In this document: in pieces, positions 21,602 to 28,885 of the stretch | Layout: the number at the start of each line of letters is the position of its first letter | How positions within the stretch are numbered: the stretch's first letter is position 1 | From: an uncultured Oscillibacter sp. | GTDB taxonomy: Bacteria > Bacillota > Clostridia > Oscillospirales > Oscillospiraceae | NCBI GenBank assembly: GCA_900770295.1 | Contig: CAAGJQ010000090.1 | Span: 1-34,241 of the forward strand | Reading direction: 5' to 3' | Length of the DNA: 34,241 nucleotides | The notes under the pieces: generated by a model | Databases searched by the model: none | Told to the model about the DNA's origin: nothing | What the model saw: the letters and a program-made list of their open reading frames with translations, nothing else | Position numbers and translations under genes: made by a program

Positions 21602-23470
21602 ATGAGTGAGCCTTTTGTTTTCGACCCCCGCTGTTCCCTGTGCAAGGAGCCTTTCGGCGCTGTGGCCTGCGGACGGGAAGTCACCGTCCGCTGCCGTCCC
21701 CTGACCAGCGAGGGATTTTCCCACTGCGCTCTCGTCCTCCACTGCGAGTTTTCCAAGGTCTGGAAAGAAATCGAGCTCTCCTCCGTGGGCGCGGAGGGAG
21801 ACCGCACCTGCTTTTCCGCCGCCTTTCCCGCTCCGGCCCAGCCGGATCTGGTCTGGTACCATTTCCGCTTCCGCCGGGATGACGGCACCGGCTGTGACCT
21901 GGACAGGTCCGGCTACCGCAGCGACGGGCTCATCGATCCCTGGCAGATGACCGTCTACCGGGAAAGCCGCACCCCCCAGTGGTTCGGCGCCGGTGTGACT
22001 TACCAGATTTTCCCAGACAGATTCTGCCGTCTGTCCACGCCGGACCCCACAGGCATGATTGGAAACCGCTGGGTTCACGAAAACTGGGATGACACGCCGG
22101 AGTGGCGCCCAGATCCCGATGGGGAGATCCGGAACCGTGACTTTTTCGGCGGTTCTCTTGCCGGAGTCACCTCCAAGCTGGACGATTTGGCGGAGTTGGG
22201 CGTCACCACCCTGTATTTCTGCCCCATTTTTGAATCCGCGTCCAACCACCGCTACAATACGGCGGACTATCGGACCATCGACCCCATGCTGGGCACGGAG
22301 GAGGACTTCAAGACGCTCTGCACCGAGGCCAAGGCCCGGGGCATCCGGGTCATTCTGGACGGCGTGTTCAACCACACCGGCTCTCAAAGCCTCTATTTTA
22401 ACGCCGATGGCTTTTATTCAACCCTGGGCGCCGCGCAGAACCCCGCATCTCCCTATTACGACTGGTTCTCCTTCCACCCCTGGCCCAATGACTACGACGC
22501 ATGGTGGGGCATCAAAACTCTGCCCGCAGTCCGGGAGGAGTGCCCCAGCTATGTGGATTACATGATTGAAAACGAGGACTCCATCATCCGGCACTGGCTG
22601 AAAGCCGGCGCCTCCGGCTGGCGGCTGGATGTGGCGGATGAGCTTCCGGACTGGTTTATCGAGAAGATTCGCGGGGTCATGGAGGAGACCGCGCCGGACT
22701 CCCTGCTGATGGGCGAGGTCTGGGAGGACGCCTCCACTAAGGTTGCCTATTCTCAGCGCCGGAAATATCTGCTGGGCGGCGAACTTCACGGCGTCATGAA
22801 CTACCCCTTCCGCATGGCCCTGCTGGCCTATCTCAAGGGCGGCAATGCCGATGACTTCCGGGGCGCTATGGAGACTCTCCGGGAGAACTATCCCCATGAT
22901 GCCTTCTATTCTGCCATGAATTTTCTTGGCACTCATGACACGCCCCGTATTCTGACCATACTTGGTGCGGATCAGGTCCCCCAGAGCAAGGATGAGCGGG
23001 CATCCTTCCGCCTCTCTTCTGAACAGCGGAAAAAGGGTCTGGCTCTGGTCCGGCTGGCGGCGCTGATTCTCTTCACCTTCCCCGGCTCCCCTACCGTGTA
23101 CTACGGCGACGAGGCCGGCATGGAAGGCTGTGAGGACCCCTTTAACCGGGGCGCCTATCCCTGGAGCCGCGAGGACAAGGAGCTGAAGGCCCACTTTGCT
23201 CTACTGGGACAGCTTCGGCAGCGGCGTCAGTCTTTGCAGTCCGGCTCCATTCAGTGGCTGTTTACCTCCGGTCCTCTGATGGCCTTTGCCCGGGAGCTTC
23301 CGCAGGAGCGAACGGTCACCGTGGTAAATGCCGATACCTCCCCCCACGCTCTGACGCTCCCCTGGGCAGCATCCTCCGCAATGGATTGGCTCTCCGGCCG
23401 GACCTTCCCTGTAAAGGACGGAATCCTGACATTGGACCTTCCTCCTTTCGGTGGGCTCCTTTTATCCTGA
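21602..23470 (+). CDS. GH13 alpha-glucan hydrolase (neopullulanase/cyclomaltodextrinase-like)
   Basis: A 622-residue cytoplasmic enzyme (no signal peptide) that likely cleaves imported maltodextrins or glycogen. An N-terminal beta-sandwich of about 125 residues precedes the TIM barrel, which starts at GAGVTYQIFPDRFC. The four GH13 regions are visible: DGVFNHTG, GWRLDVADE (nucleophile Asp343), LMGEVWED (acid/base Glu372) and NFLGTHDTPR (stabilising Asp446). An inserted segment after DGVFNHTG (YYDWFSFHPWPNDYDAWWG) is typical of the neopullulanase/cyclomaltodextrinase subfamily. AAGGAG at 21587-21592 fixes the start. It lies between cell-shape and partition genes with no other carbohydrate gene nearby. 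The parS palindrome after it may act as its terminator. Confidence 0.93.
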   Translation: MSEPFVFDPRCSLCKEPFGAVACGREVTVRCRPLTSEGFSHCALVLHCEFSKVWKEIELSSVGAEGDRTCFSAAFPAPAQPDLVWYHFRFRRDDGTGCDLDRSGYRSDGLIDPWQMTVYRESRTPQWFGAGVTYQIFPDRFCRLSTPDPTGMIGNRWVHENWDDTPEWRPDPDGEIRNRDFFGGSLAGVTSKLDDLAELGVTTLYFCPIFESASNHRYNTADYRTIDPMLGTEEDFKTLCTEAKARGIRVILDGVFNHTGSQSLYFNADGFYSTLGAAQNPASPYYDWFSFHPWPNDYDAWWGIKTLPAVREECPSYVDYMIENEDSIIRHWLKAGASGWRLDVADELPDWFIEKIRGVMEETAPDSLLMGEVWEDASTKVAYSQRRKYLLGGELHGVMNYPFRMALLAYLKGGNADDFRGAMETLRENYPHDAFYSAMNFLGTHDTPRILTILGADQVPQSKDERASFRLSSEQRKKGLALVRLAALILFTFPGSPTVYYGDEAGMEGCEDPFNRGAYPWSREDKELKAHFALLGQLRQRRQSLQSGSIQWLFTSGPLMAFARELPQERTVTVVNADTSPHALTLPWAASSAMDWLSGRTFPVKDGILTLDLPPFGGLLLS

Positions 23471-23482
23471 CCCTGCCTCTTT

Positions 23483-23514
23483 GGCTGATATGTTTCACGT
23501 GAAACATATCAGCC
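23483..23514. other. parS: parS site 1, inside a 32-bp perfect palindrome
   Basis: The core TGTTTCACGTGAAACA at 23491-23506 is the 16-bp consensus ParB/Spo0J binding site. The palindrome extends perfectly on both sides (GGCTGATA/TATCAGCC) and is followed by TTTTTG and a further T-run. The same DNA can therefore form a terminator-like hairpin behind the GH13 gene, whose stop is 13 nt upstream. Confidence 0.95.
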
Positions 23515-23541
23515 TTTTTGTATATTTTTTTCTGTTCTGCT

Positions 23542-23567
23542 AAGGATGTTTCACGTGAAACATCCTT
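23542..23567. other. parS: parS site 2, inside a 26-bp perfect palindrome
   Basis: TGTTTCACGTGAAACA at 23547-23562, extended to AAGGA...TCCTT and followed by six more T. It lies 56 bp after site 1 and ahead of the parA promoter, so ParB bound here could influence parAB transcription. Confidence 0.95.
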
Positions 23568-23595
23568 TTTTTCATGTTTTTTCTGCCGTTGGACC

Positions 23596-23624
23596 TTGCA
23601 AGGGTCATAGCATCTTGATATAAT
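23596..23624 (+). promoter_or_regulatory. Promoter of the parA-parB operon
   Basis: TTGCAA (23596-23601), 17 bp, a perfect TATAAT (23619-23624) with a TGA extended -10. The leader to the parA GTG is about 136 nt and shows no obvious riboswitch. Confidence 0.8.
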
Positions 23625-23766
23625 AGGCCCGTCGGCGAAAAACTGAATACAATTTGCCAATCAAAATCAAAGATCATTCGATTTTTCCATCCATACCATC
23701 GAAATGCATCTGGTTTTTGATGGGAACTTGTATATCCCCCCGAATCCTTGGAAAGTAGGTGCCTTC

Positions 23767-24525
23767 GTGGCAAAAACCATTGCAATCGTAAATCAGAAAG
23801 GCGGCGTGGGCAAAACCACCACCTGTGTCAACCTGGCGGCCGCGCTCTTTGAATCCGGAAAGCGGGTCCTCCTCTGCGACTTTGATCCCCAGGCCAATTC
23901 CACTTCCGGTATGGGTGTGGACAAGACTGTCTCCAAGGGAATCTATGAGGCTCTTATCGGCGAAGCGCCGATTGGAGACGCCATCGTACATACCAAGTTC
24001 GGCGATGTTCTGCCCTCCAACAAGGCGCTGGCAGGCGCGGGCATTGAGCTGATCGGTATGGAGCACCGGGAATATCTGCTGAAAGAGGCACTGGAGGCAG
24101 TGAAAGCGTCCTATGACTTCGTCTTCATCGACTGTCCTCCCTCTCTGGAACTGCTGACCCTGAACGCGCTGTGCGCGGCGGACTCCATTCTGGTGCCGGT
24201 CCAGGGCGAGTACTTCGCGCTGGAGGGTCTCTCCGACCTGATGAATACCGTCCGCATCGTCCGCCGCTCTCTCAACCCCCGTTTGGAATTGGAGGGCGTA
24301 TTGCTGACCATGTTCGATGGGCGGACCAATCTGGCTTTACAGGTGGCAGAGGAGGTCAAGCACTACTTCCCCGGCAAGGTCTACGCAACCGTCATCCCCC
24401 GCAACGTGCGGCTCTCCGAGGCGCCAAGCCACGGAAAACCCATTACCGCCTATGACCGCTCCTCCCGTGGAGCGGAGGCCTATACGGCTCTGGCCGCGGA
24501 ATTTTTGAAAAAACAAGGTTCCTAA
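23767..24525 (+). CDS. parA: Chromosome partitioning ATPase ParA (Soj)
   Basis: A 252-residue deviant-Walker ATPase that, with ParB-parS, segregates the origin region and in Firmicutes also regulates DnaA. Visible are the deviant Walker A (NQKGGVGKTTTCVNLA, residues 9-24), DFDPQANSTSGMG, Walker B FVFIDCPPSLELLTLNAL and the late VIPRNVRLSEAPSHGKPI. The GTG at 23767 gives the family's usual AKTIAIVNQKGGVGKT start, with AGTAGG in front; the ATG at 23704 has no ribosome site and adds 21 residues unlike the family. parB follows after 15 nt. Confidence 0.95.
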   Translation: MAKTIAIVNQKGGVGKTTTCVNLAAALFESGKRVLLCDFDPQANSTSGMGVDKTVSKGIYEALIGEAPIGDAIVHTKFGDVLPSNKALAGAGIELIGMEHREYLLKEALEAVKASYDFVFIDCPPSLELLTLNALCAADSILVPVQGEYFALEGLSDLMNTVRIVRRSLNPRLELEGVLLTMFDGRTNLALQVAEEVKHYFPGKVYATVIPRNVRLSEAPSHGKPITAYDRSSRGAEAYTALAAEFLKKQGS

Positions 24526-24540
24526 GAAAGGAGCGTACCC

Positions 24541-25431
24541 ATGGCATCCAAAAAGCCCTCCGGCTTGGGCCGGGGACTCGGCGCCCTTCTGGGCGACGAC
24601 GTGATGAAAACCGAGAGCACGGGAAGCCTGTCCCTGCCGATTTCCATGGTGGAGAGCTGTTCCTCCCAGCCCCGGAAATTTTTTGACGAGGCATCTCTGG
24701 CGGAACTGGCGGAATCCATCCGGGAACACGGCATCATTCAACCTCTGACCGTGCGCAAGCTGGCTTCCGGCTACTATCAGATCATTGCCGGAGAACGCCG
24801 CTGGCGTGCCGCGCGCATTGCCGGCTTGCAGGAGGTGCCCGTCATTGTCATCGAGGCCGATGACCGCAAGGCCGCGGAATTGGCCATGATTGAAAATCTC
24901 CAGCGGGAAGACCTGAATCCCATGGAGGAAGCCGCCGGTTTCCAGGCCCTGATCGACAACTATCATATGACACAGGAGGAAGCAGCCCAGCGGGTGGGTA
25001 AATCCCGCAGCGCCGTCACCAATGCCCTGCGTCTGCTGGGGCTGACACCCGCCGTCCGCAAGCTGGTGGAAGAGGGCAAGCTCTCTGCCGGCCACGCCCG
25101 GGCACTGCTGCCCCTCTCCCCCACCGTCCAGGAAAACGCGGCCAATGCCGTGGTGAGCGGCGGTCTCTCCGTCCGGCAGACTGAGTCTCTGGCGAAGCGG
25201 CTGGCCGCAGAGAAAAAGGAAAAGCCCAAGCCGGACAGCAGCCAGGTTGATTATACCGCCGAGGCTCAAAAGGACCTCTCTTCCAAGCTGGGGCGCGGTG
25301 TGCGCATCGTCACAGGCAGGAAAAAAGGCCGGATTGAGCTGGAATACTACGGTTTGGACGATCTGAATGACCTGCTGGACGCCCTGGCACTCCTGCGGAT
25401 CAGCAAAGAACAGAAAGGACCCGATTTATGA
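24541..25431 (+). CDS. parB: Chromosome partitioning protein ParB (Spo0J)
   Basis: A 296-residue CTP-dependent clamp that loads at parS. The N-terminal tail GLGRGLGALLGDD (ParA-interacting) is followed by the ParB domain with QPRKFFDE, HGIIQPLTVRKL and the CTP-binding GERRWRAARIAG, then ENLQREDLNPMEEA. The helix-turn-helix is MTQEEAAQRVGKSRSAVTNALRLLGL, and the C-terminal dimerisation domain ends DDLNDLLDALALL. AAAGGAG at 24527-24533 sets the start. Three perfect parS sites lie within 1.5 kb. The stop overlaps the next gene's ATG (ATGA). Confidence 0.96.
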   Translation: MASKKPSGLGRGLGALLGDDVMKTESTGSLSLPISMVESCSSQPRKFFDEASLAELAESIREHGIIQPLTVRKLASGYYQIIAGERRWRAARIAGLQEVPVIVIEADDRKAAELAMIENLQREDLNPMEEAAGFQALIDNYHMTQEEAAQRVGKSRSAVTNALRLLGLTPAVRKLVEEGKLSAGHARALLPLSPTVQENAANAVVSGGLSVRQTESLAKRLAAEKKEKPKPDSSQVDYTAEAQKDLSSKLGRGVRIVTGRKKGRIELEYYGLDDLNDLLDALALLRISKEQKGPDL

Positions 25432-25979
25432 AATTCGAAAAGCGCAGCAGCGGCGAAGGGGACATGCCTCCCGTACAGGAGGAAAAGCCGCCCAAGAGCA
25501 AACCCGTTGTTGTCTATATCATGATCCTGTTTATCGCGGCGTTTCTGCTGATGGCACTGTCATTTTTGATGCACCAGCGCAGCAACACCGAGGCCCTTGG
25601 CCAGCTGCAAAACTCCGTCTCCGCCATGCAGGAGGTCCAGGCTAACCAGGAGAAGATCATTGATCTCCAGGAGGAGCTCAATGATACCCAAAAAGCCATG
25701 GAAGCCCTGGAGGATGACGCGAAGGCAGCCGAGGAAAAAGCCAAGGAGGAACTTTTGCAGGCGCAGCTGGACACCCAGGCCCTCCTATCCTTATACACGC
25801 TGCAGCAGCAATATTCCGCCGGCGACTATGAGGCCTGTCTGGAAACCATCCATGAGATGGAGGCGGCCGGCTATGAGACGCTGCTCCCCGAAAAAACCGA
25901 GAAAGACGTAACACCTCCCAGTATCCGCTTCCGGCAGCTGAAAGAAGCGGTGGAAGCCCATCTGGCCCAGCAGCCCTGA
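25428..25979 (+). CDS. Membrane-anchored coiled-coil protein translationally coupled to parB
   Basis: A 183-residue protein I cannot assign to a named family. A short Lys/Glu-rich cytoplasmic tail (about 26 residues, including PPKSKP) leads to one membrane segment (VVVYIMILFIAAFLLMALSFLM), then a coiled coil of about 75 residues (LGQLQNSVSAMQEVQANQEKIIDLQEELN... to LLQAQLD), then a small helical C-terminal region with a TPR-like feel (ALLSLYTLQQQYSAGDYEACLETIHEMEAAGYE). By the positive-inside rule the N-terminus faces the cytoplasm and the coiled coil the outside; the tail before the membrane is long enough to contact ParB. The ATG overlaps the parB stop by 4 nt. Its stop is immediately followed by a third parS site. 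Confidence 0.8.
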   Translation: MKFEKRSSGEGDMPPVQEEKPPKSKPVVVYIMILFIAAFLLMALSFLMHQRSNTEALGQLQNSVSAMQEVQANQEKIIDLQEELNDTQKAMEALEDDAKAAEEKAKEELLQAQLDTQALLSLYTLQQQYSAGDYEACLETIHEMEAAGYETLLPEKTEKDVTPPSIRFRQLKEAVEAHLAQQP

Positions 25980-25995
25980 TGTTTCACGTGAAACA
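25980..25995. other. parS: parS site 3
   Basis: A perfect 16-bp TGTTTCACGTGAAACA directly after the stop of the parB-coupled gene and 41 nt before the serS ATG. Unlike sites 1 and 2 it has no extended flanking palindrome and no T-run. Confidence 0.95.
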
Positions 25996-26036
25996 ATTCA
26001 TTTTAAAAAGAGTTTATATAAAGAGGAGAATGCATC

Positions 26037-27341
26037 ATGCTTGATATCCGTTTTGTCCGGGAAAATCCCGACGCCGTAAAAGAAAACATCAAAAAGAAGT
26101 TCCAGGACGCCAAGCTGCCCCTGGTGGATGAGGTCATTGAGCTGGATTCCCAGCGCCGTGCTGCCATTGCCGAGGCCGACCAGCTTCGTTCCGCCCGCAA
26201 TGCCCTCTCCAAGAAGATCGGCATGCTGATGGGTCAGGCCAAGAAGGACCCCTCCAAGCTGGAGGAGGCCGAGGCGGTGAAGAAGGAAGTCACCGCCGAT
26301 GCCGAGCGTCTGGCTGAGCTGGAGAAGCTGGAAGCACAGCTGGACGAAGAGGTCCGCAAGCGCATGATGGTCATTCCCCAGATTATCGACGACTCCGTAC
26401 CTCTGGGCCCCGATGACTCCTGCAACGTGGAGGTTGAGCGCTTCGGCGAGGCGAAGGTGCCCGACTTCCCCATCCCCTATCACGTGGAGCTGATGGAGTC
26501 CTTCGACGGCATCGATATGGACGCCGCCGGACGCGTCTCCGGCAACGGCTTCTACTATCTGCTGGGCGACATCGCCCGTCTGCATGAGGCTGTCCTGGCC
26601 TACGGCCGTGACTTCATGATCGGCAAGGGCTTCACCTACTGCATCCCCCCCTTCATGATTCACGGCAACGTGGTGGAGGGCGTCATGAGCCAGACCGACA
26701 TGGACGGCATGATGTACAAGATCGAGGGCGAGGACCTGTATCTGATCGGCACCTCTGAGCACTCCATGATCGGCCGCTTCATCGACCAGATCATCCCCGC
26801 TGAGAAGCTGCCCCAGACCCTGACCTCCTACTCCCCCTGCTTCCGCAAGGAGAAGGGTGCCCACGGCATCGAGGAGCGGGGCGTGTACCGCATCCACCAG
26901 TTTGAAAAGCAGGAGATGATCGTGGTCTGCAAGCCCGAGGAGTCCAAGGACTGGTACGAGAAGCTGTGGCGCTTCTCCGTGGAGCTGTTCCGCTCCATGG
27001 ACATCCCTGTCCGCCAGTTGGAGTGCTGCTCCGGAGATCTGGCTGACCTGAAGGTCAAGAGCTGCGACATTGAGGCCTGGTCTCCCCGTCAGCAGAAGTA
27101 CTTCGAGGTCTGCTCCTGCTCCAACCTGGGTGACGCCCAGGCCCGCCGTCTGCGCATCCGCTACAAGGATGAAAACGGCAAGATGCAGCTGTGCCACACC
27201 CTGAACAACACCTGCGTGGCGCCTCCCCGCATGCTGATCGCCCTGCTGGAGAACAACCTCCAGGCCGACGGCAGCGTGAAGGTCCCCGAGGTCCTGTGGC
27301 CCTACATGGGCGGCACCAAGGTCCTGGTTCCCAAGAAGTAA
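26037..27341 (+). CDS. serS: Seryl-tRNA synthetase
   Basis: A 434-residue class II synthetase that charges tRNA-Ser (and tRNA-Sec where present). It starts with MLDIRFVRENPDAVKENIKKK and a long antiparallel coiled-coil arm (residues about 30-110). The class II core follows: motif 2 YSPCFRKEKGAHGIEERGVYRIHQFEKQE, the ECCSGDLADLKVKSCDIEAWSPRQQKYFEVCSCSNLGD stretch and motif 3 HTLNNTCVAPPRMLIALLENN. In this last motif the usual LNGSG is LNNTC. AGAGGAG at 26022-26028 sets the start. No T-box leader precedes it; the 57-nt gap holds parS 3 and an AT-rich stretch with TATATAAA at 26015-26022 but no clear -35. Confidence 0.95.
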   Translation: MLDIRFVRENPDAVKENIKKKFQDAKLPLVDEVIELDSQRRAAIAEADQLRSARNALSKKIGMLMGQAKKDPSKLEEAEAVKKEVTADAERLAELEKLEAQLDEEVRKRMMVIPQIIDDSVPLGPDDSCNVEVERFGEAKVPDFPIPYHVELMESFDGIDMDAAGRVSGNGFYYLLGDIARLHEAVLAYGRDFMIGKGFTYCIPPFMIHGNVVEGVMSQTDMDGMMYKIEGEDLYLIGTSEHSMIGRFIDQIIPAEKLPQTLTSYSPCFRKEKGAHGIEERGVYRIHQFEKQEMIVVCKPEESKDWYEKLWRFSVELFRSMDIPVRQLECCSGDLADLKVKSCDIEAWSPRQQKYFEVCSCSNLGDAQARRLRIRYKDENGKMQLCHTLNNTCVAPPRMLIALLENNLQADGSVKVPEVLWPYMGGTKVLVPKK

Positions 27342-27656
27342 TTCGCCATTGGAAATTCCATAAATTAAGGTGGTGCCCGCTCCGGAGCAGACAATCCGGA
27401 TCGATACCCTGATAGAAGAACTTCCGGCTCTCTGGAGTGTCTGAAAAGCAATACCTATCCCCTTCCCTTTCTGACCAGAGTTCTTGGCTTCACTTTTATC
27501 TGGTTCCGGACTTCGGCGGCGTGTTCTGCACCGCCTGGCTGGCGATGGGCGCCGCCATGCGGTGTGCGGAGCTGCCGGCCCCGCTCTTCGGTTTGGGTGG
27601 AATAAACGCCTATATCGTATTGATAAGGTAAATTTTTACAGAAAGGACTCAGTTTT
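27342..27656. other. 315-bp stretch without a supportable gene, between serS and mscL
   Basis: No strong terminator, promoter or RNA element was recognised. A 64-codon frame (27437-27631, GTG start) has no ribosome site and no recognisable domain. A small palindrome, TGGAAATTCCA, lies near 27350-27360, and CCGGA/TCCGG could pair at about 27380-27400. The 3' half is GC-rich and codon-like, so it may be the remnant of a lost gene. Confidence 0.4.
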
Positions 27657-28103
27657 ATGGCGAAAGATACCGGTTTTTTTGCGGAGTTTAAAAAGTTCAT
27701 CGCCCGCGGCAATGTGATGGACATGGCCGTCGGCGTTATCATCGGCGGTGCCTTCGGTAAAATCTCCACTTCACTGGTCAATGATATCATCATGCCCGCC
27801 GTCTCCATGCTCACAGGCGGCGTGGACTTCTCCAATTGGAAAATTGTGCTGAAAGCGGCTGTGGCCGGCGCTGATGGCGCCATTGACCCCGCCACGGAGG
27901 TCGCCATCCGGTACGGCACCTTCCTGGCCACCATTATCGACTTTCTCATCATTGCCTTTGCGGTGTTCTGCCTGATCAAGTTCCTCAACGGCCTGCACCG
28001 CAAGAAGGAAGAGGCCCCCGCAGCGCCTCCCGCTCCCCCGGAGCCCTCCGCTGAGGAAAAGCTGCTGACGGAGATCCGGGATCTGCTGAAGGAACAGAAG
28101 TAA
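27657..28103 (+). CDS. mscL: Large-conductance mechanosensitive channel MscL
   Basis: A 148-residue pentameric osmotic safety valve of the cytoplasmic membrane. The N-terminal amphipathic helix FFAEFKKFIARGNVMDMAVGVIIGGAFGKISTSLVNDIIMP contains the pore-lining first membrane segment with the family signature. The periplasmic loop (DFSNWKIVLKAAVAGADGAIDPATEVAIRYG) is followed by the second segment (TFLATIIDFLIIAFAVFCLIKFLN). After it comes a Lys/Glu, Ala/Pro-rich linker and the C-terminal helix SAEEKLLTEIRDLLKEQ. AAAGGAC lies before the ATG. The stop shares one base with the rsmG start (TAATG), so the two genes are coupled. Confidence 0.96.
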   Translation: MAKDTGFFAEFKKFIARGNVMDMAVGVIIGGAFGKISTSLVNDIIMPAVSMLTGGVDFSNWKIVLKAAVAGADGAIDPATEVAIRYGTFLATIIDFLIIAFAVFCLIKFLNGLHRKKEEAPAAPPAPPEPSAEEKLLTEIRDLLKEQK

Positions 28104-28798
28104 TGGAACAGCTCCTGCGAGACGGACTTCATTCCCTGGGGCTGCCCACAGAGGGCGTCCCTGCCCTGCTGCGCTATGCCGGCCTTCTTGTGGAAAAGAA
28201 CAAGGTCATGAACCTGACCGCCATCACGGAGCCTGCGGACATCGCAACCCTTCATTTTCTGGACAGCGCCGCCCTTTTGACACTGACAGACTTCCGGAAC
28301 AAAACCGTGGCGGATGTGGGCACCGGAGCTGGCTTTCCCGGCATGCCCCTGCGGATTCTGGAGCCGTCCATTCATCTGACGCTGCTGGACTCTCTGAACA
28401 AGCGGATCGATTTTCTGAAAGAGGTCTGTCAGGAACTGGGAATTGATGATGCGGAGTGTGTCCACGCCCGGGCGGAGGAATTTGCCGCCGAGCACCGGAG
28501 TTCCTTCGACATCGTCACCTCCCGGGCCGTGGCGAATTTGCAGCTGCTGTCAGAGCTTTGTCTTCCCCTGGTAAAACAGGGCGGGTATTTCTTGTCCATG
28601 AAATCTGTGGATTCCGACGCTGAGCTCGCCTCTGCCCGGCACGCTATTGAGCTTCTGGGCGGCGTGGTGGAGAGAACAGAAGACTACTCCATTCCGGGCA
28701 CAGAGGTCCGCCACCGGCTGATCTTTATTCAAAAAGTTCGGGAAACCCCGAAAAAATATCCAAGAGCATTTGCTAAAATCAAAAAAAATCCGCTATAA
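28103..28798 (+). CDS. rsmG: 16S rRNA (guanine-527-N7)-methyltransferase RsmG
   Basis: A 231-residue SAM-dependent methyltransferase acting on G527 of 16S rRNA (GidB). Signatures are KNKVMNLTAITEPADIATLHFLDSAAL, motif I VADVGTGAGFPGMPLRIL, TLLDSLNKRIDFL, FDIVTSRAVANLQLLSELCLPL and the C-terminal TPKKYPRAFAKIKKNPL. Its ATG overlaps the mscL stop. In many Firmicutes rsmG lies with mnmE/mnmG and noc-parA-parB; here it is still within about 3 kb of parB but follows mscL. Confidence 0.96.
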   Translation: MEQLLRDGLHSLGLPTEGVPALLRYAGLLVEKNKVMNLTAITEPADIATLHFLDSAALLTLTDFRNKTVADVGTGAGFPGMPLRILEPSIHLTLLDSLNKRIDFLKEVCQELGIDDAECVHARAEEFAAEHRSSFDIVTSRAVANLQLLSELCLPLVKQGGYFLSMKSVDSDAELASARHAIELLGGVVERTEDYSIPGTEVRHRLIFIQKVRETPKKYPRAFAKIKKNPL

Positions 28799-28813
28799 TC
28801 GTTATATGCTGTC

Positions 28814-28841
28814 TTGTGCGGCAGAAATTTTATGATATAAT
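28814..28841 (+). promoter_or_regulatory. Promoter of the minD-mgsA-like operon
   Basis: TTGTGC (28814-28819), 16 bp, a perfect TATAAT (28836-28841) with TGA extended -10. The minD start is 45 nt downstream. Confidence 0.7.
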
Positions 28842-28885
28842 GGATAGTACTGGTTAGTAAACAACTTTGGGTGAAAGGAGGTCCT

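Noticed and set aside
27369..27380. GGTGGTGCCCGC resembling a T-box
   Set aside because: It lacks the ACCGCG part, has no stem I and no terminator after it, and the next gene (mscL) is not a T-box target.
27437..27631. 64-codon frame between serS and mscL
   Set aside because: GTG start without a ribosome site and no recognised domain.
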